Shown: positions 42,942 to 50,680 of the stretch, in pieces
Layout of the letters: every line of letters begins with the position of its first letter
How positions within the stretch are numbered: the stretch's first letter is position 1
Origin: Verrucomicrobiota bacterium
GTDB lineage: Bacteria > Verrucomicrobiota > Verrucomicrobiia > Chthoniobacterales > SZAS-18
Direction: 5' to 3'
Assembly (NCBI GenBank): GCA_025353105.1
Contig: JANXRG010000081.1
Location: 1 to 64,000 of the forward strand
DNA length: 64,000 nucleotides
Made by a program: the position numbers and the translations under genes
The notes under the pieces: model-generated
The model's input: the letters and a program-made list of their open reading frames with translations, nothing else
Databases searched by the model: none
Told to the model about the DNA's origin: nothing

Positions 42942-43223
42942 ATGGCTGGAACAGCGTTCAACGCGCCGTTGATTTTGTACGAGCTGAGCAACCTTGTGAG
43001 CGCTCAGGTAGACCGAGGGCCGTGGATCTCGGGCGGCTTTTTCGGGGCATTCGTCTATGGCTTTTTGAACTTCATCGTCATTCCGCTCTCGGCCTACCCG
43101 CTGGCCATCACCTTCGGACCCCGACGCATTATTGAGGGAGTAATCTCACCCGATGTTTTGGTCGGTCTTCCCATCGTCCTCGTCGTCCGTCGTTATACCG
43201 TCGGCCGAATGGAGGCAGATTGA
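42942..43223 (+). CDS. Possible small membrane protein
   Basis: 93 codons. Two hydrophobic stretches (GPWISGGFFGAFVYGFLNFI with the following IVIPLSAYPLAITFG, and DVLVGLPIVLVV) suggest a two-helix membrane protein. A strong AAAAAAGGAG lies directly before the ATG, but with only one base between, which is too close for efficient initiation. No family recognised. It is upstream of, and on the opposite strand to, the sigma/kinase operon's last gene. Confidence 0.35.
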   Translation: MAGTAFNAPLILYELSNLVSAQVDRGPWISGGFFGAFVYGFLNFIVIPLSAYPLAITFGPRRIIEGVISPDVLVGLPIVLVVRRYTVGRMEAD

Positions 43224-43387
43224 CGCTCGTTGCTCGACCGGGTTGTTGAACATCATCTTCGACCGTTATCCGCCGTCTGACGTAGCGGCGTACCACGTTT
43301 CCGGCAAAGCCCGACCGGCAGCCAGGCCTCGCAAGTGACCAAGCCGCCGGCGCTTTCGAGCTGATCGTCAATGCCGACTGGCGGTTT

Positions 43388-44227
43388 CTACTGCGCGGAG
43401 TTCGTCACGCCCGTCTGCATTGTCCTCTGCGTGAAGGGAACCGGCTGCTTGCGCGTGCTCTTCAGCGTTTTCAACACGTCCACGACGTAGGTGCCGTAAT
43501 CGATGCCGCCGTTTGAAGCCTTGTTCGTCGCCAGGATCACCTTATCCACGGCGGCATTGAAATTGGAACTGCGCGCACTTTCCAAGCCGGCAATCACGGT
43601 GCGATAATCGGGCCCGAGCTTGATTTGGACCCGCAGTTCCGCCACCATGCGTTTGTAGGTCACGACCGTGGCGCCCGTGGCCGCGTCGGCCGCGGCCCGC
43701 ACCTGCAGTGCCCTTGAGGAGAGCGTCCACTGCTTGAAGCCCTCGGCGTCACCGGTTTGCCGCGCAAGCAGGAATTCCGACAAGCCCGGCAAGTCGTGTT
43801 TCACGGCCTCAGCTTGGGCCGCCACAATCTTGAGCGCGTGGTCGAAATCGCCCTCGCCCGAAAGCGAGCTGAGCACCGCTTGTTCCGCCCGGCTCTGCGC
43901 TGCTGGGGAGGCGACCGTTTGAACGGCGGTCGCAGCCCTTGCGGCCACACTGGTCGAAACGGGCTTTGCGGCCACACTCGAGGCGACCTGCGGTGCCGCT
44001 GCGCTCGCGATCGCGGCACCCGCCACCGTGATGGGTAGGTCTACGTGGAGCATCAGGTACCCGACCTCCTGGCCCGTGGCGGTGTCGTGATCCACCATGG
44101 GGACGTAGTCCCAGCGATCACACGAAGCGCGGGAGATGGACGCCAAACCCAGCGCCGCAAACCCAACAATGGTTGCGACGAGTATGGAGCCTGGACGAAA
44201 AGAGTGAAGTAATGAGAAAGCGGGCAT
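43388..44227 (-). CDS. Exported helical protein of unknown function
   Basis: 279 residues. The N-terminus has a signal peptide (GSILVATIVGFAALGLASIS, end near residue 36). After about residue 65 the protein is Ala-rich and mostly helical, with a block around 110-260 (AEQAVLSSLSGEGDFDHALK and onward to GGIDYGTYVVDVLKTLK). No known domain seen. It starts 23 bases after the stop of the kinase-TPR gene on the same strand and so is the third gene of the sigma-kinase operon. It could be a periplasmic ligand or client of that kinase. Confidence 0.75.
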   Translation of the reverse strand: MPAFSLLHSFRPGSILVATIVGFAALGLASISRASCDRWDYVPMVDHDTATGQEVGYLMLHVDLPITVAGAAIASAAAPQVASSVAAKPVSTSVAARAATAVQTVASPAAQSRAEQAVLSSLSGEGDFDHALKIVAAQAEAVKHDLPGLSEFLLARQTGDAEGFKQWTLSSRALQVRAAADAATGATVVTYKRMVAELRVQIKLGPDYRTVIAGLESARSSNFNAAVDKVILATNKASNGGIDYGTYVVDVLKTLKSTRKQPVPFTQRTMQTGVTNSAQ

Positions 44228-44250
44228 ATACCCGTAATACGCCTTTCACG

Positions 44251-47214
44251 TCAGTCCCTTACAGGGATCCATGCAGGTGACAGTCGAAATAGCTCTTTTG
44301 AGTATTGGGATGGAATCGCAAGAAGACGATTCTGCAGCACTTTGGCCGCCTCCAAATTCCCCGTGCGAGTATGGACAAGAGCCAGACCACGCAGGTAAAA
44401 TGGTGCTTCAAGTGCATCCTTTTCGAGCGAAACGAGCTGCGTGGCTGCGGTCGCCTCTTCTACGGCCCGCTTTCCCTCGCCGATTCCGGTCAGTGCAAAG
44501 GCATAAGCCAGCCGGAGGCGCGCGTCGTCGGGACGAGTGGTCGCGGATTGCGCTAGGCGAGGAAGCGCCCGTTCCCAGACCTTTTTTGCTTCTTCGGTCC
44601 GATTAGCCTGCGTCAGAATTTCCGCCTGCAGCATGTCGCGCGTCATGTAGGTCGTCGCCCCGTCCACCAATGCGAAATTGCTCGCGCGGAGCACCCCCAA
44701 CGCATCATCGAATCGCCGCTCCAGGAGAAGCAATTCCACTTTGTAATACACGGCATAGTCGACCGACGGGACATCTGCCGGCCGGATCTCCACATCCCGA
44801 CGCATCGGGTCCAGATCGCCCTTCCAGACGACATAGAGCTCGCCTTTTAGCCTCCCGAGGGCCGGGTGGTCAGGCAGTTGCTTCAACCCAGATTCCAGAA
44901 TCCTGGCCGCTTTCTCGTATTGGCGCAGATAGAGGAAAGTGTTCGCGGCATTAAACTGCAATCTTGCATCCAACGGCGCCAGTTCCATCGCCTCGACATA
45001 CTTCTCCGCAGCTTGTTCCCAGCGACCCTGGCGGCTGTCCATCGACGCGATTGTGGCCAACGCGTCGACATTGCCAGGCATGGTGGCACTTGCCTTGTGG
45101 AAGTATGACAATGCCGCGTTGTAGTCCTTGAAGCCCCGGTAGAGATAATTACCCATGGCCAACTGCGACTCGGCCAAATCCGGCTGCAAACGGAGCGCGG
45201 TCTCCGCACTTTTGAGGGCCTGCTCCAAACGACGGTCGGTGTGGTCGCGACCCCAGTGGTAGTAAAGTGTGTGCAGCGACGAAAGTTGGGCATGCGCCAA
45301 CGCGTAGTTCGGATCCGCCTCGATCGCCGCTGAAAATGCCGCAGCCGCGTTGTCGAGATTTTTTTCCGTTTCCGCCGGGTCGCTAAGGAGAGCCTGGCCC
45401 TTCATATAAAGTTGATAGGCGGCAGCGCTTCCCGTCGGCGGACGCATCAACGCATTCTTCTCGGCGGCGTCGACACTCACGTTCAGGCGTTCCGCGACGC
45501 TAAGCGCGATCTGGCTTTGCACGGCGACAAGCGTGGCCGGATCGGCGTCGTAGTTCTCGACCCAGAGATTCTCGGCGGTGGATGTGTCGACAAGTTGGAC
45601 CGTGAGCTTTATCCCACCGCCCGATCGTCGGACGCTTCCTTCCAGCACCGTCTCCACGCCGAGGTCTTGCGCGAGCCTCTGCAACTCCGGGCGGTCGCCC
45701 GTCTTGAACTGTCCGGGTGCGATGCGAGAAATGACCTTCAGTCCGTGGATTCGTGTCAGTTGCGCCAGGACGTCGGCGCGTAGGCCGTCCGCCAAATAGG
45801 CATTTTCCTTACCGTCGCCGGTGGTGGTGAAGGGCATGACCGCGAGCGAGCGGCGTGCACCCGGGACCGGCGGGGGTCGGGACGCCTCGAGTCCGGCCCG
45901 GGGCGCGGCGACCGCCGCCGCCGGTGCTGGCAGCGGGGCCCGTTGCCGGGGAAAGAAATATCCACCGAGTCCCATCGCGGCCACCGCGGTCACCCCCGCC
46001 ACGATCCAGGGCAGCCTGAGCCGGCGCTCGTCCGCGGGTTCGGGCGGCGTGGGCAGACCGCGACTGGTTTTCGCGAGGTGGTTCATGACGCCCGCGATCG
46101 ATCGAATGGAAGAAACGGGCGCCCTTGTGTGACCGACGTCCGGCCCGGCAGCCTCGATCTGCTGTTGCGCGCGGTCGAGCGCGTCGATGGTGGATTGCGC
46201 GTCCTCGAATCGTTCCTCCGGACGCTTTGCGAGCAACCGCGCCACCACCTCCACCAGCGGGGCCGGTTGCTCGGCCAGAATGGCGAGTGGAGGCGGTTCG
46301 GAAACGTGCAGATTGAGAAACGCACGCCGCGAGCGCGCGGTAAACGGCGGATGGCCCGCGAGCATTTCAAACAGGATGCAGCCGAGGGAGTATAGGTCCG
46401 AGCGGCCATCCAGATCGAAGTGTTCCTCACATTGTTCGGGGCTGGCGTAGGCCACCGTCCCACGGAACCCGATCGTGCTGACCGCGTCGCTGTCGGTCGT
46501 GATTTCCCGCGCCACGCCGAAGTCGATAATCTTGACGCGCGGCGCGTTGCGAGTCGACGACGCGACGCCCGCGGCGGGCACCGCGCCGGGGAGAAGCAGG
46601 ACGTTTCCCGGCTTCAAGTCGCGATGGACGAGTCCCTCGGCATGGATGGCCGCCAGGCCCGACGCCAGCTGGCGCGCGATCGTGATGGCGGCGAGCGGTG
46701 AGATGTTTCCCTCGCGCTTGAGCCAGTTGCTCAACGGCTCGCCCGCGACGAACTCCATCGCGTAGAAAACATTTCCCGGCGTGTCGTTGAGGAAGAGCAC
46801 GCTCGCCACGTTGGAGTGCCGCACGCGGGCCGCGGCACGAGCTTCGCGCAGGAAGAGCGAATGCGCCCCCCGGTCGTTCATGAATGCCAGGTTGATGACC
46901 TTCAGGGCGACATCCAATTTCAGTCGCTCGTCGTAGGCCTTGTACGTCACGCCCATCGCGCCCGAACCCAACTCCCAAAGCGTGCCGTCGGGGCGGCAAG
47001 CGATGCGGTAATGGTGGAATTGTCCCTGCGCGCGCGCGGGGCTGGCCTCGAGCGGGTTGGCCGGGGCGGCGGACGCTTGTCCCGCTTCGCCGATATCGAG
47101 GGCCAGACTCAGGGCATAGCGGGTGCAAACCTCGCCGGGGGAATGGACGATTCCACAGGCCGGGCAAACGGCCCCCGGGACCAGTGGCCCGTTCTGTTGC
47201 TGTCGATCAGCCAC
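44251..47214 (-). CDS. Ser/Thr kinase with TolB-like and TPR domains
   Basis: 987 residues, GTG start. The N-terminus has a small cysteine knuckle (Cys17, Cys20, Cys30 in CPACGIVHSPGEVC) that may bind zinc. Kinase at about 68-345: LGSGAMGVTYKA, Lys105, HRDLKPGNVL (197 on), DFG at 231-233, AYASPEQ; catalytically complete. A transmembrane helix at about 401-420 is followed by a TolB-N/FlgO-like domain (455-575: SLAVMPFTTTGDGKENAYLA and so on) and then about ten TPR-like helical hairpins to the end. The order kinase, helix, TolB-like, TPR is common in Acidobacteria and Verrucomicrobiota and is often linked to an ECF sigma gene, as here. The periplasmic part probably senses or binds proteins. Confidence 0.92.
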   Translation of the reverse strand: MADRQQQNGPLVPGAVCPACGIVHSPGEVCTRYALSLALDIGEAGQASAAPANPLEASPARAQGQFHHYRIACRPDGTLWELGSGAMGVTYKAYDERLKLDVALKVINLAFMNDRGAHSLFLREARAAARVRHSNVASVLFLNDTPGNVFYAMEFVAGEPLSNWLKREGNISPLAAITIARQLASGLAAIHAEGLVHRDLKPGNVLLLPGAVPAAGVASSTRNAPRVKIIDFGVAREITTDSDAVSTIGFRGTVAYASPEQCEEHFDLDGRSDLYSLGCILFEMLAGHPPFTARSRRAFLNLHVSEPPPLAILAEQPAPLVEVVARLLAKRPEERFEDAQSTIDALDRAQQQIEAAGPDVGHTRAPVSSIRSIAGVMNHLAKTSRGLPTPPEPADERRLRLPWIVAGVTAVAAMGLGGYFFPRQRAPLPAPAAAVAAPRAGLEASRPPPVPGARRSLAVMPFTTTGDGKENAYLADGLRADVLAQLTRIHGLKVISRIAPGQFKTGDRPELQRLAQDLGVETVLEGSVRRSGGGIKLTVQLVDTSTAENLWVENYDADPATLVAVQSQIALSVAERLNVSVDAAEKNALMRPPTGSAAAYQLYMKGQALLSDPAETEKNLDNAAAAFSAAIEADPNYALAHAQLSSLHTLYYHWGRDHTDRRLEQALKSAETALRLQPDLAESQLAMGNYLYRGFKDYNAALSYFHKASATMPGNVDALATIASMDSRQGRWEQAAEKYVEAMELAPLDARLQFNAANTFLYLRQYEKAARILESGLKQLPDHPALGRLKGELYVVWKGDLDPMRRDVEIRPADVPSVDYAVYYKVELLLLERRFDDALGVLRASNFALVDGATTYMTRDMLQAEILTQANRTEEAKKVWERALPRLAQSATTRPDDARLRLAYAFALTGIGEGKRAVEEATAATQLVSLEKDALEAPFYLRGLALVHTRTGNLEAAKVLQNRLLAIPSQYSKELFRLSPAWIPVRD

Positions 47215-47247
47215 GCGGCGATAGGGTTGAAAATATTTGATGTCCCC

Positions 47248-48015
47248 TCACTGTTCGACCGAGCCTTCGGCGAGCATGGCAATGAGATGACGCATTTCCG
47301 GCTCCACCTCGTTGGGATCGAGGACCGTGGTCGCGACCTCTGCATACAACGCATCGCGGAAACGTCGCCTGAGGCGTGAAATCGTGGTGTGGAGCGCTCC
47401 CAAGTTACATTTCAACGCGAGCGCCAGAGCGGCGTTGTCGCCCTTGACTGGGTCGCCGGTGAGGCAGGGGCGCAGGATTTCGAATCTTTCCCCCTCGCCG
47501 CGCGCATCATACGTGGCCTTCAACCGCTCCTCCGCCCGCTGCACGATGAGCTGCGCCCAGCGGCGGTCGAAATTTTGTTCGGGATGATCTCCCTGATGCG
47601 AATACGCGATTCGGGCTTCCTCGGCGCTGACCTGGTCGTGCGAAATAAACTGCAGTTGTCCGCCGCGCTTCATGGACCGGGCCTTCTTGTCTTGATCCGC
47701 CACGTAATTCTTCAGCGACGTCAGCAGAAACGAGCGAAACCGACCGATTTCGGGCGCGAGCTGCGCGAACGCCTCGCGCCGCATCAGCACACAAAAAAAT
47801 TCCTGCGTAAGATCCTGCGCATCATGCGGTGGCCGCCCCGCCCGCCGCAAATACGCGTAAATTGGGCGCCAGTAAACCGTGCAAAGTTCCGCCAGGGCAT
47901 TCGCCGCCTCGGGCGCAGCCGGATCGCCCGCCGCCTGGACGACCGACCAGGACGTCGTGCGAAATTGTGCGCCCGCCGTCTCCAACGGATCAGACGTTTT
48001 CTGCATGGAGAACAT
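47248..48015 (-). CDS. ECF-type RNA polymerase sigma factor, kinase-associated
   Basis: About 255 residues with an ATG at 48015 (a second ATG is at 48006). Region 2: YWRPIYAYLRRAGRPPHDAQ then DLTQEFFCVLMRREAF; the following GRFRSFLLTSLKNYVADQ is a hallmark of the large ECF-like group found beside Ser/Thr kinases. Region 4: NAALALALKCNLGALHTTIS then RLRRRFRDAL is the helix-turn-helix for the -35 element. There is no anti-sigma gene; the kinase gene 33 bases downstream most likely controls it by phosphorylation, as shown for EcfP/PknT in Vibrio. Target genes unknown; autoregulation from the 48016-48262 region is possible. Confidence 0.88.
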   Translation of the reverse strand: MFSMQKTSDPLETAGAQFRTTSWSVVQAAGDPAAPEAANALAELCTVYWRPIYAYLRRAGRPPHDAQDLTQEFFCVLMRREAFAQLAPEIGRFRSFLLTSLKNYVADQDKKARSMKRGGQLQFISHDQVSAEEARIAYSHQGDHPEQNFDRRWAQLIVQRAEERLKATYDARGEGERFEILRPCLTGDPVKGDNAALALALKCNLGALHTTISRLRRRFRDALYAEVATTVLDPNEVEPEMRHLIAMLAEGSVEQ

Positions 48016-48262
48016 ATGCCGTAGAACCCGAGGCCAGCAGGTATCATTTGCCGTCGAGGCTACACTGTCCAGCGTAATGATGAACTTCCGTCCATCCCGG
48101 CGGGGTCGGTTGGCGGCGGCCCGCGGGTCAACCGAGCCCAAAATTCGAGCGGTTTTTTGAGTATTTTTGGGCGTCTTCCAGTGTGTTTTACCCCCGCCGA
48201 AAAATAGTCGGTAAGGTTGGGGAGTTTTTTGCGTAGTACGAGTGGACCAAACCACCCTTACA

Positions 48263-48484
48263 ATGTCGACGTCGTACCAAGTCAAATACGCCATGCTGCT
48301 GCTCTCGCAGAATGGTTATTCCACCGTTGGCCTGAACGCGGAGCACCTGGCCCTGGGCAAGGCGGCCGACGTGCGAGCGGAATGGCCCGGCAGCGTGGAA
48401 GTCTGGGTCGAGACCATGTCCGGGGACCAAGTCACCAAGTTGATCAGCTATCTCGAGCGTCTTCCCCAGCGGCAAACGGCCTGA
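48263..48484 (+). CDS. Small conserved-looking protein, unknown function
   Basis: 73 residues from the ATG at 48263 (MSTSYQVKYAMLLLSQNGYS). It has a compact alpha/beta composition with a C-terminal helix (GDQVTKLISYLERLP). No family recognised. It diverges from the sigma-factor gene across a 247-base gap and ends 63 bases before tRNA-Ser. The codon use agrees with the neighbours, so it is probably real. Confidence 0.55.
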   Translation: MSTSYQVKYAMLLLSQNGYSTVGLNAEHLALGKAADVRAEWPGSVEVWVETMSGDQVTKLISYLERLPQRQTA

Positions 48485-48547
48485 AAGTCGGGGGCGGCGA
48501 AATTTCCTTTGCGCGAAGGGGCGGGGGCGCGCATTAGTGCGAGTTCC

Positions 48548-48636
48548 GGAAGGATGGCTGAGTCTGGTTTAAGGCACTCGACTCGAAATCGAACGTAGGG
48601 TTAAACCTACCGTGGGTTCGAATCCCACTCCTTCCG
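48548..48636 (+). tRNA. tRNA-Ser (anticodon CGA)
   Basis: Acceptor GGAAGGA (48548-48554) pairs with TCCTTCC (48629-48635), discriminator G, CCA not encoded. The anticodon loop CTCGAAA gives CGA. A long variable arm with stem GTAGGG/ACCTAC (one mismatch) identifies the class II serine type. T-arm GTGGG-TTCGAAT-CCCAC is standard. The outer pair of the anticodon stem is a C-A mismatch. Confidence 0.92.
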
Positions 48637-48694
48637 CAGCCATTTTCGTGATCGGGATTTCACAACCGCTCTCGACCATCGTCAGTCATCTCTT

Positions 48695-48715
48695 CCCTTC
48701 CGTGCCTCCGTGTGA
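48695..48715. repeat. CACGGAGGCACGGAAGG-type intergenic repeat
   Basis: On the minus strand this stretch reads CACACGGAGGCACGGAAGG, a degenerate form of the CAC(G/A)GAGG unit often found between genes in related genomes. It lies between tRNA-Ser and the SRAP gene. Confidence 0.35.
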
Positions 48716-48721
48716 GGAAAA

Positions 48722-49396
48722 TCACGCGTCCACCAGCGACGGATCATCATTCCGCACGCTGTTTACGCGGGTCGAGATGGGTCGGGCCTCCAAAACACCA
48801 GTCGGAGCCGCTCGCAAGAGTTCCGCGGCGGGCGCCTCGTCCAAGGGCCCGGTTTGCAGCCATCGATCGCGGGTATCCGCGTCCGCCAGCAAAACCGGCA
48901 TACGATCATGGATCGACGCGAACTCCGCGCTGGCGGCACACGTCACGATCGCGGCCGAGATAATCGGTTCGCCTTCCGGTGGTCGCCAGATTTCCCACAA
49001 CCCCGCGAGGGCCAGCGGCTGGTCGTCGCGGGCGTGAAAATAAAATGGCTGCTTCGGTCCCGTCCCTCGCTTCTGCCATTCGTAATAGCCCGAGGCGGGA
49101 ATCAAACATCGTCGCGCCTGGAAGGCCGCGCGAAACGACGGCTTCGTGGCCACGGATTCCGATCGCGCGTTTATCATCGATGGCAGCGACGACGGCGCCT
49201 TGGCCCACGCCGGGATCAGGCCCCAGCGCATTTCCACCAGTTCACGCCCGCCGTCGGCGGCGCACCGCACGACGGGGATTTTGGTGGTCGGCGCGATGTT
49301 GTAGCGGGGACGCAACTGGCGAATCTCCGAACTCGAATAGGCAAACATCCGCTGCAACAAATCGAGGGGTTCCTTCAAGACGTAGCGCCCACACAT
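48722..49396 (-). CDS. SRAP-domain abasic-site DNA-protein crosslink protein (YedK/HMCES)
   Basis: 224 residues starting MCGRY, so that Cys2 becomes N-terminal after Met removal. Cys2 forms a thiazolidine link to abasic sites in single-stranded DNA. The other catalytic residues are in place: Asn33 in RYNIAPT, Glu106 in ASGYYEW and His163 in IHDRMPVLL. Length and motif order match E. coli YedK. It protects abasic lesions at replication forks. The gene is alone between tRNA-Ser and the succinate dehydrogenase operon, with no LexA-type site recognised nearby. Confidence 0.95.
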   Translation of the reverse strand: MCGRYVLKEPLDLLQRMFAYSSSEIRQLRPRYNIAPTTKIPVVRCAADGGRELVEMRWGLIPAWAKAPSSLPSMINARSESVATKPSFRAAFQARRCLIPASGYYEWQKRGTGPKQPFYFHARDDQPLALAGLWEIWRPPEGEPIISAAIVTCAASAEFASIHDRMPVLLADADTRDRWLQTGPLDEAPAAELLRAAPTGVLEARPISTRVNSVRNDDPSLVDA

Positions 49397-49836
49397 TCCT
49401 GCACACTACAACGCAAAAGACGGGTAGGATGCAACGACAACGCGCCCGACGAAGGTCGAAACTCCGAAGGGGACGAAGGAGGAGGGAAAAAGTTGAGTGC
49501 GCAGCGGTGGTGGCGGACGAGACAGCCGTATGATCGAATGGAGCGCGAGCGCCGATCTGGACCTTTCCGCAGGACTTTGATGTGGTCGATGGTTGGAGGG
49601 AAATCTGGGCGGAGGCCGCTTCCGCCGGATCGATTCGCCTGGCGATTTCGTCGTGAAATGCGGTCACGACCGGCTGGGCCAAGCCGTTGAAAATGGACGG
49701 TCGCGAAGCATCCGACGTCCTTCGTCATTCCGCTTGCGGGCGCAAGATGAGGTTGATATACCCGCTGGGTTGTTCTGGCTCCCAGCGACGTTCGGATGCG
49801 CCGTTCCGTTTGGGGTCGTGGATTGACGTAACATAC
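49397..49836. other. Intergenic region before the succinate dehydrogenase operon
   Basis: A 440-base gap. At about 49454-49490 it has a purine-rich run with repeated CGAAGG/CGAAACTCCGAAGG units, akin to the other TCGAA/CGAAG repeats of this window. No supported gene. Promoter and leader of the sdh operon should lie here, but no consensus site is clear. Confidence 0.4.
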
Positions 49837-50640
49837 ATGGCCAACGCGAACCCGACGATTGAGCAGCGGCCATTCGGCGCGACCATGCGGCCGGACGCAT
49901 GGTGGGCCCAGCCGCTGCTCGTTTTTGTCCTGCTGGGTGGATTCGTCGTCTACTCCACCTGGGCCGCGTGGCAGGGCAAGAACTACCACTGGGGGCCGTA
50001 TCTCTCACCGTTCTATTCGCCGGAAATATTTGGCAATTCGCCCCACAGTTTGTTCGGGCCGAAGCCGGGATGGTGGCCGGCATGGCTGCCGTTTTCGCCG
50101 GCCCTGCTGGTGCTTTGGGTGCCGGGACTGTTTCGCGTGACCTGCTATTATTATCGCGGCGCGTATTACAAGTCGTTTTGGGCTGACCCGCCCTCTTGTG
50201 CCGTCGGCGAACCGCGCAAGACCTATCTCGGTGAGAGCTCGTTTCCGCTCATCCTGCAAAACGTCCACCGGTACTTTCTTTACCTGGCGCTGATTTTCCT
50301 TGGTTTCCTAGCGCACGACGTCTGGAACGCACTCTGGTTCACGGATGCGGCGACGGGCCGGGCCACCTTTGGGATTGGGGTGGGGACGCTGATTCTCACC
50401 GCGAATGTGGTTTTGCTCGCGGGCTACACGTTTGGCTGCCATTCGCTGCGCCATCTCGTGGGCGGTTTTCTTGATGCCCCGTCCAAGGCACCGCTGTGCC
50501 AAAAGGCCTATCAATGCGCCGGCTGCTTCAATCGTCGCCACATGCTCTGGGCGTGGATGAGCCTTTTTTCGGTGATGTTTTCCGACATCTACGTCCGGCT
50601 CTGCGCCACCGGCGTCTGGACGGATTGGCGCATCATCTAG
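49837..50640 (+). CDS. sdhC: Succinate dehydrogenase membrane subunit, Rieske-type candidate
   Basis: 267 residues from the ATG at 49837; five or so transmembrane helices. It does not look like the usual two-heme or single-heme cytochrome b anchors. It resembles the single large anchor of mycobacterial Sdh1-type enzymes: GPYLSPFYSP, CYYYRGAYYKSFWADPPSCA, FPLILQNVHRYFLYLAL. That subunit in Mycobacterium smegmatis carries a membrane-embedded Rieske-type 2Fe-2S cluster in place of heme. Here candidate ligands are in GCHSLRH (Cys201, His202, His206) and CAGCFNRRH (Cys227, Cys230, His235). It passes electrons from SdhB to quinone. It heads a tight operon with sdhA and sdhB. Cluster assignment is inference. 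Confidence 0.85.
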   Translation: MANANPTIEQRPFGATMRPDAWWAQPLLVFVLLGGFVVYSTWAAWQGKNYHWGPYLSPFYSPEIFGNSPHSLFGPKPGWWPAWLPFSPALLVLWVPGLFRVTCYYYRGAYYKSFWADPPSCAVGEPRKTYLGESSFPLILQNVHRYFLYLALIFLGFLAHDVWNALWFTDAATGRATFGIGVGTLILTANVVLLAGYTFGCHSLRHLVGGFLDAPSKAPLCQKAYQCAGCFNRRHMLWAWMSLFSVMFSDIYVRLCATGVWTDWRII

Positions 50641-50680
50641 ATCCTACGCCACGGTTTCAGACTTTCACGCGAATCCCCCC

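Noticed and set aside
42500-47250. Extension of the island to include the sigma/kinase operon
   Set aside because: No further copy of the tRNA 3' end is found to the right; the 44-base repeat ends the supported island at 42376.
49375-49989. Long minus-strand frame overlapping the SRAP start and the sdhC start
   Set aside because: Composition is Arg/Pro/Ser-rich shadow sequence with no domain; it overlaps two clear genes.
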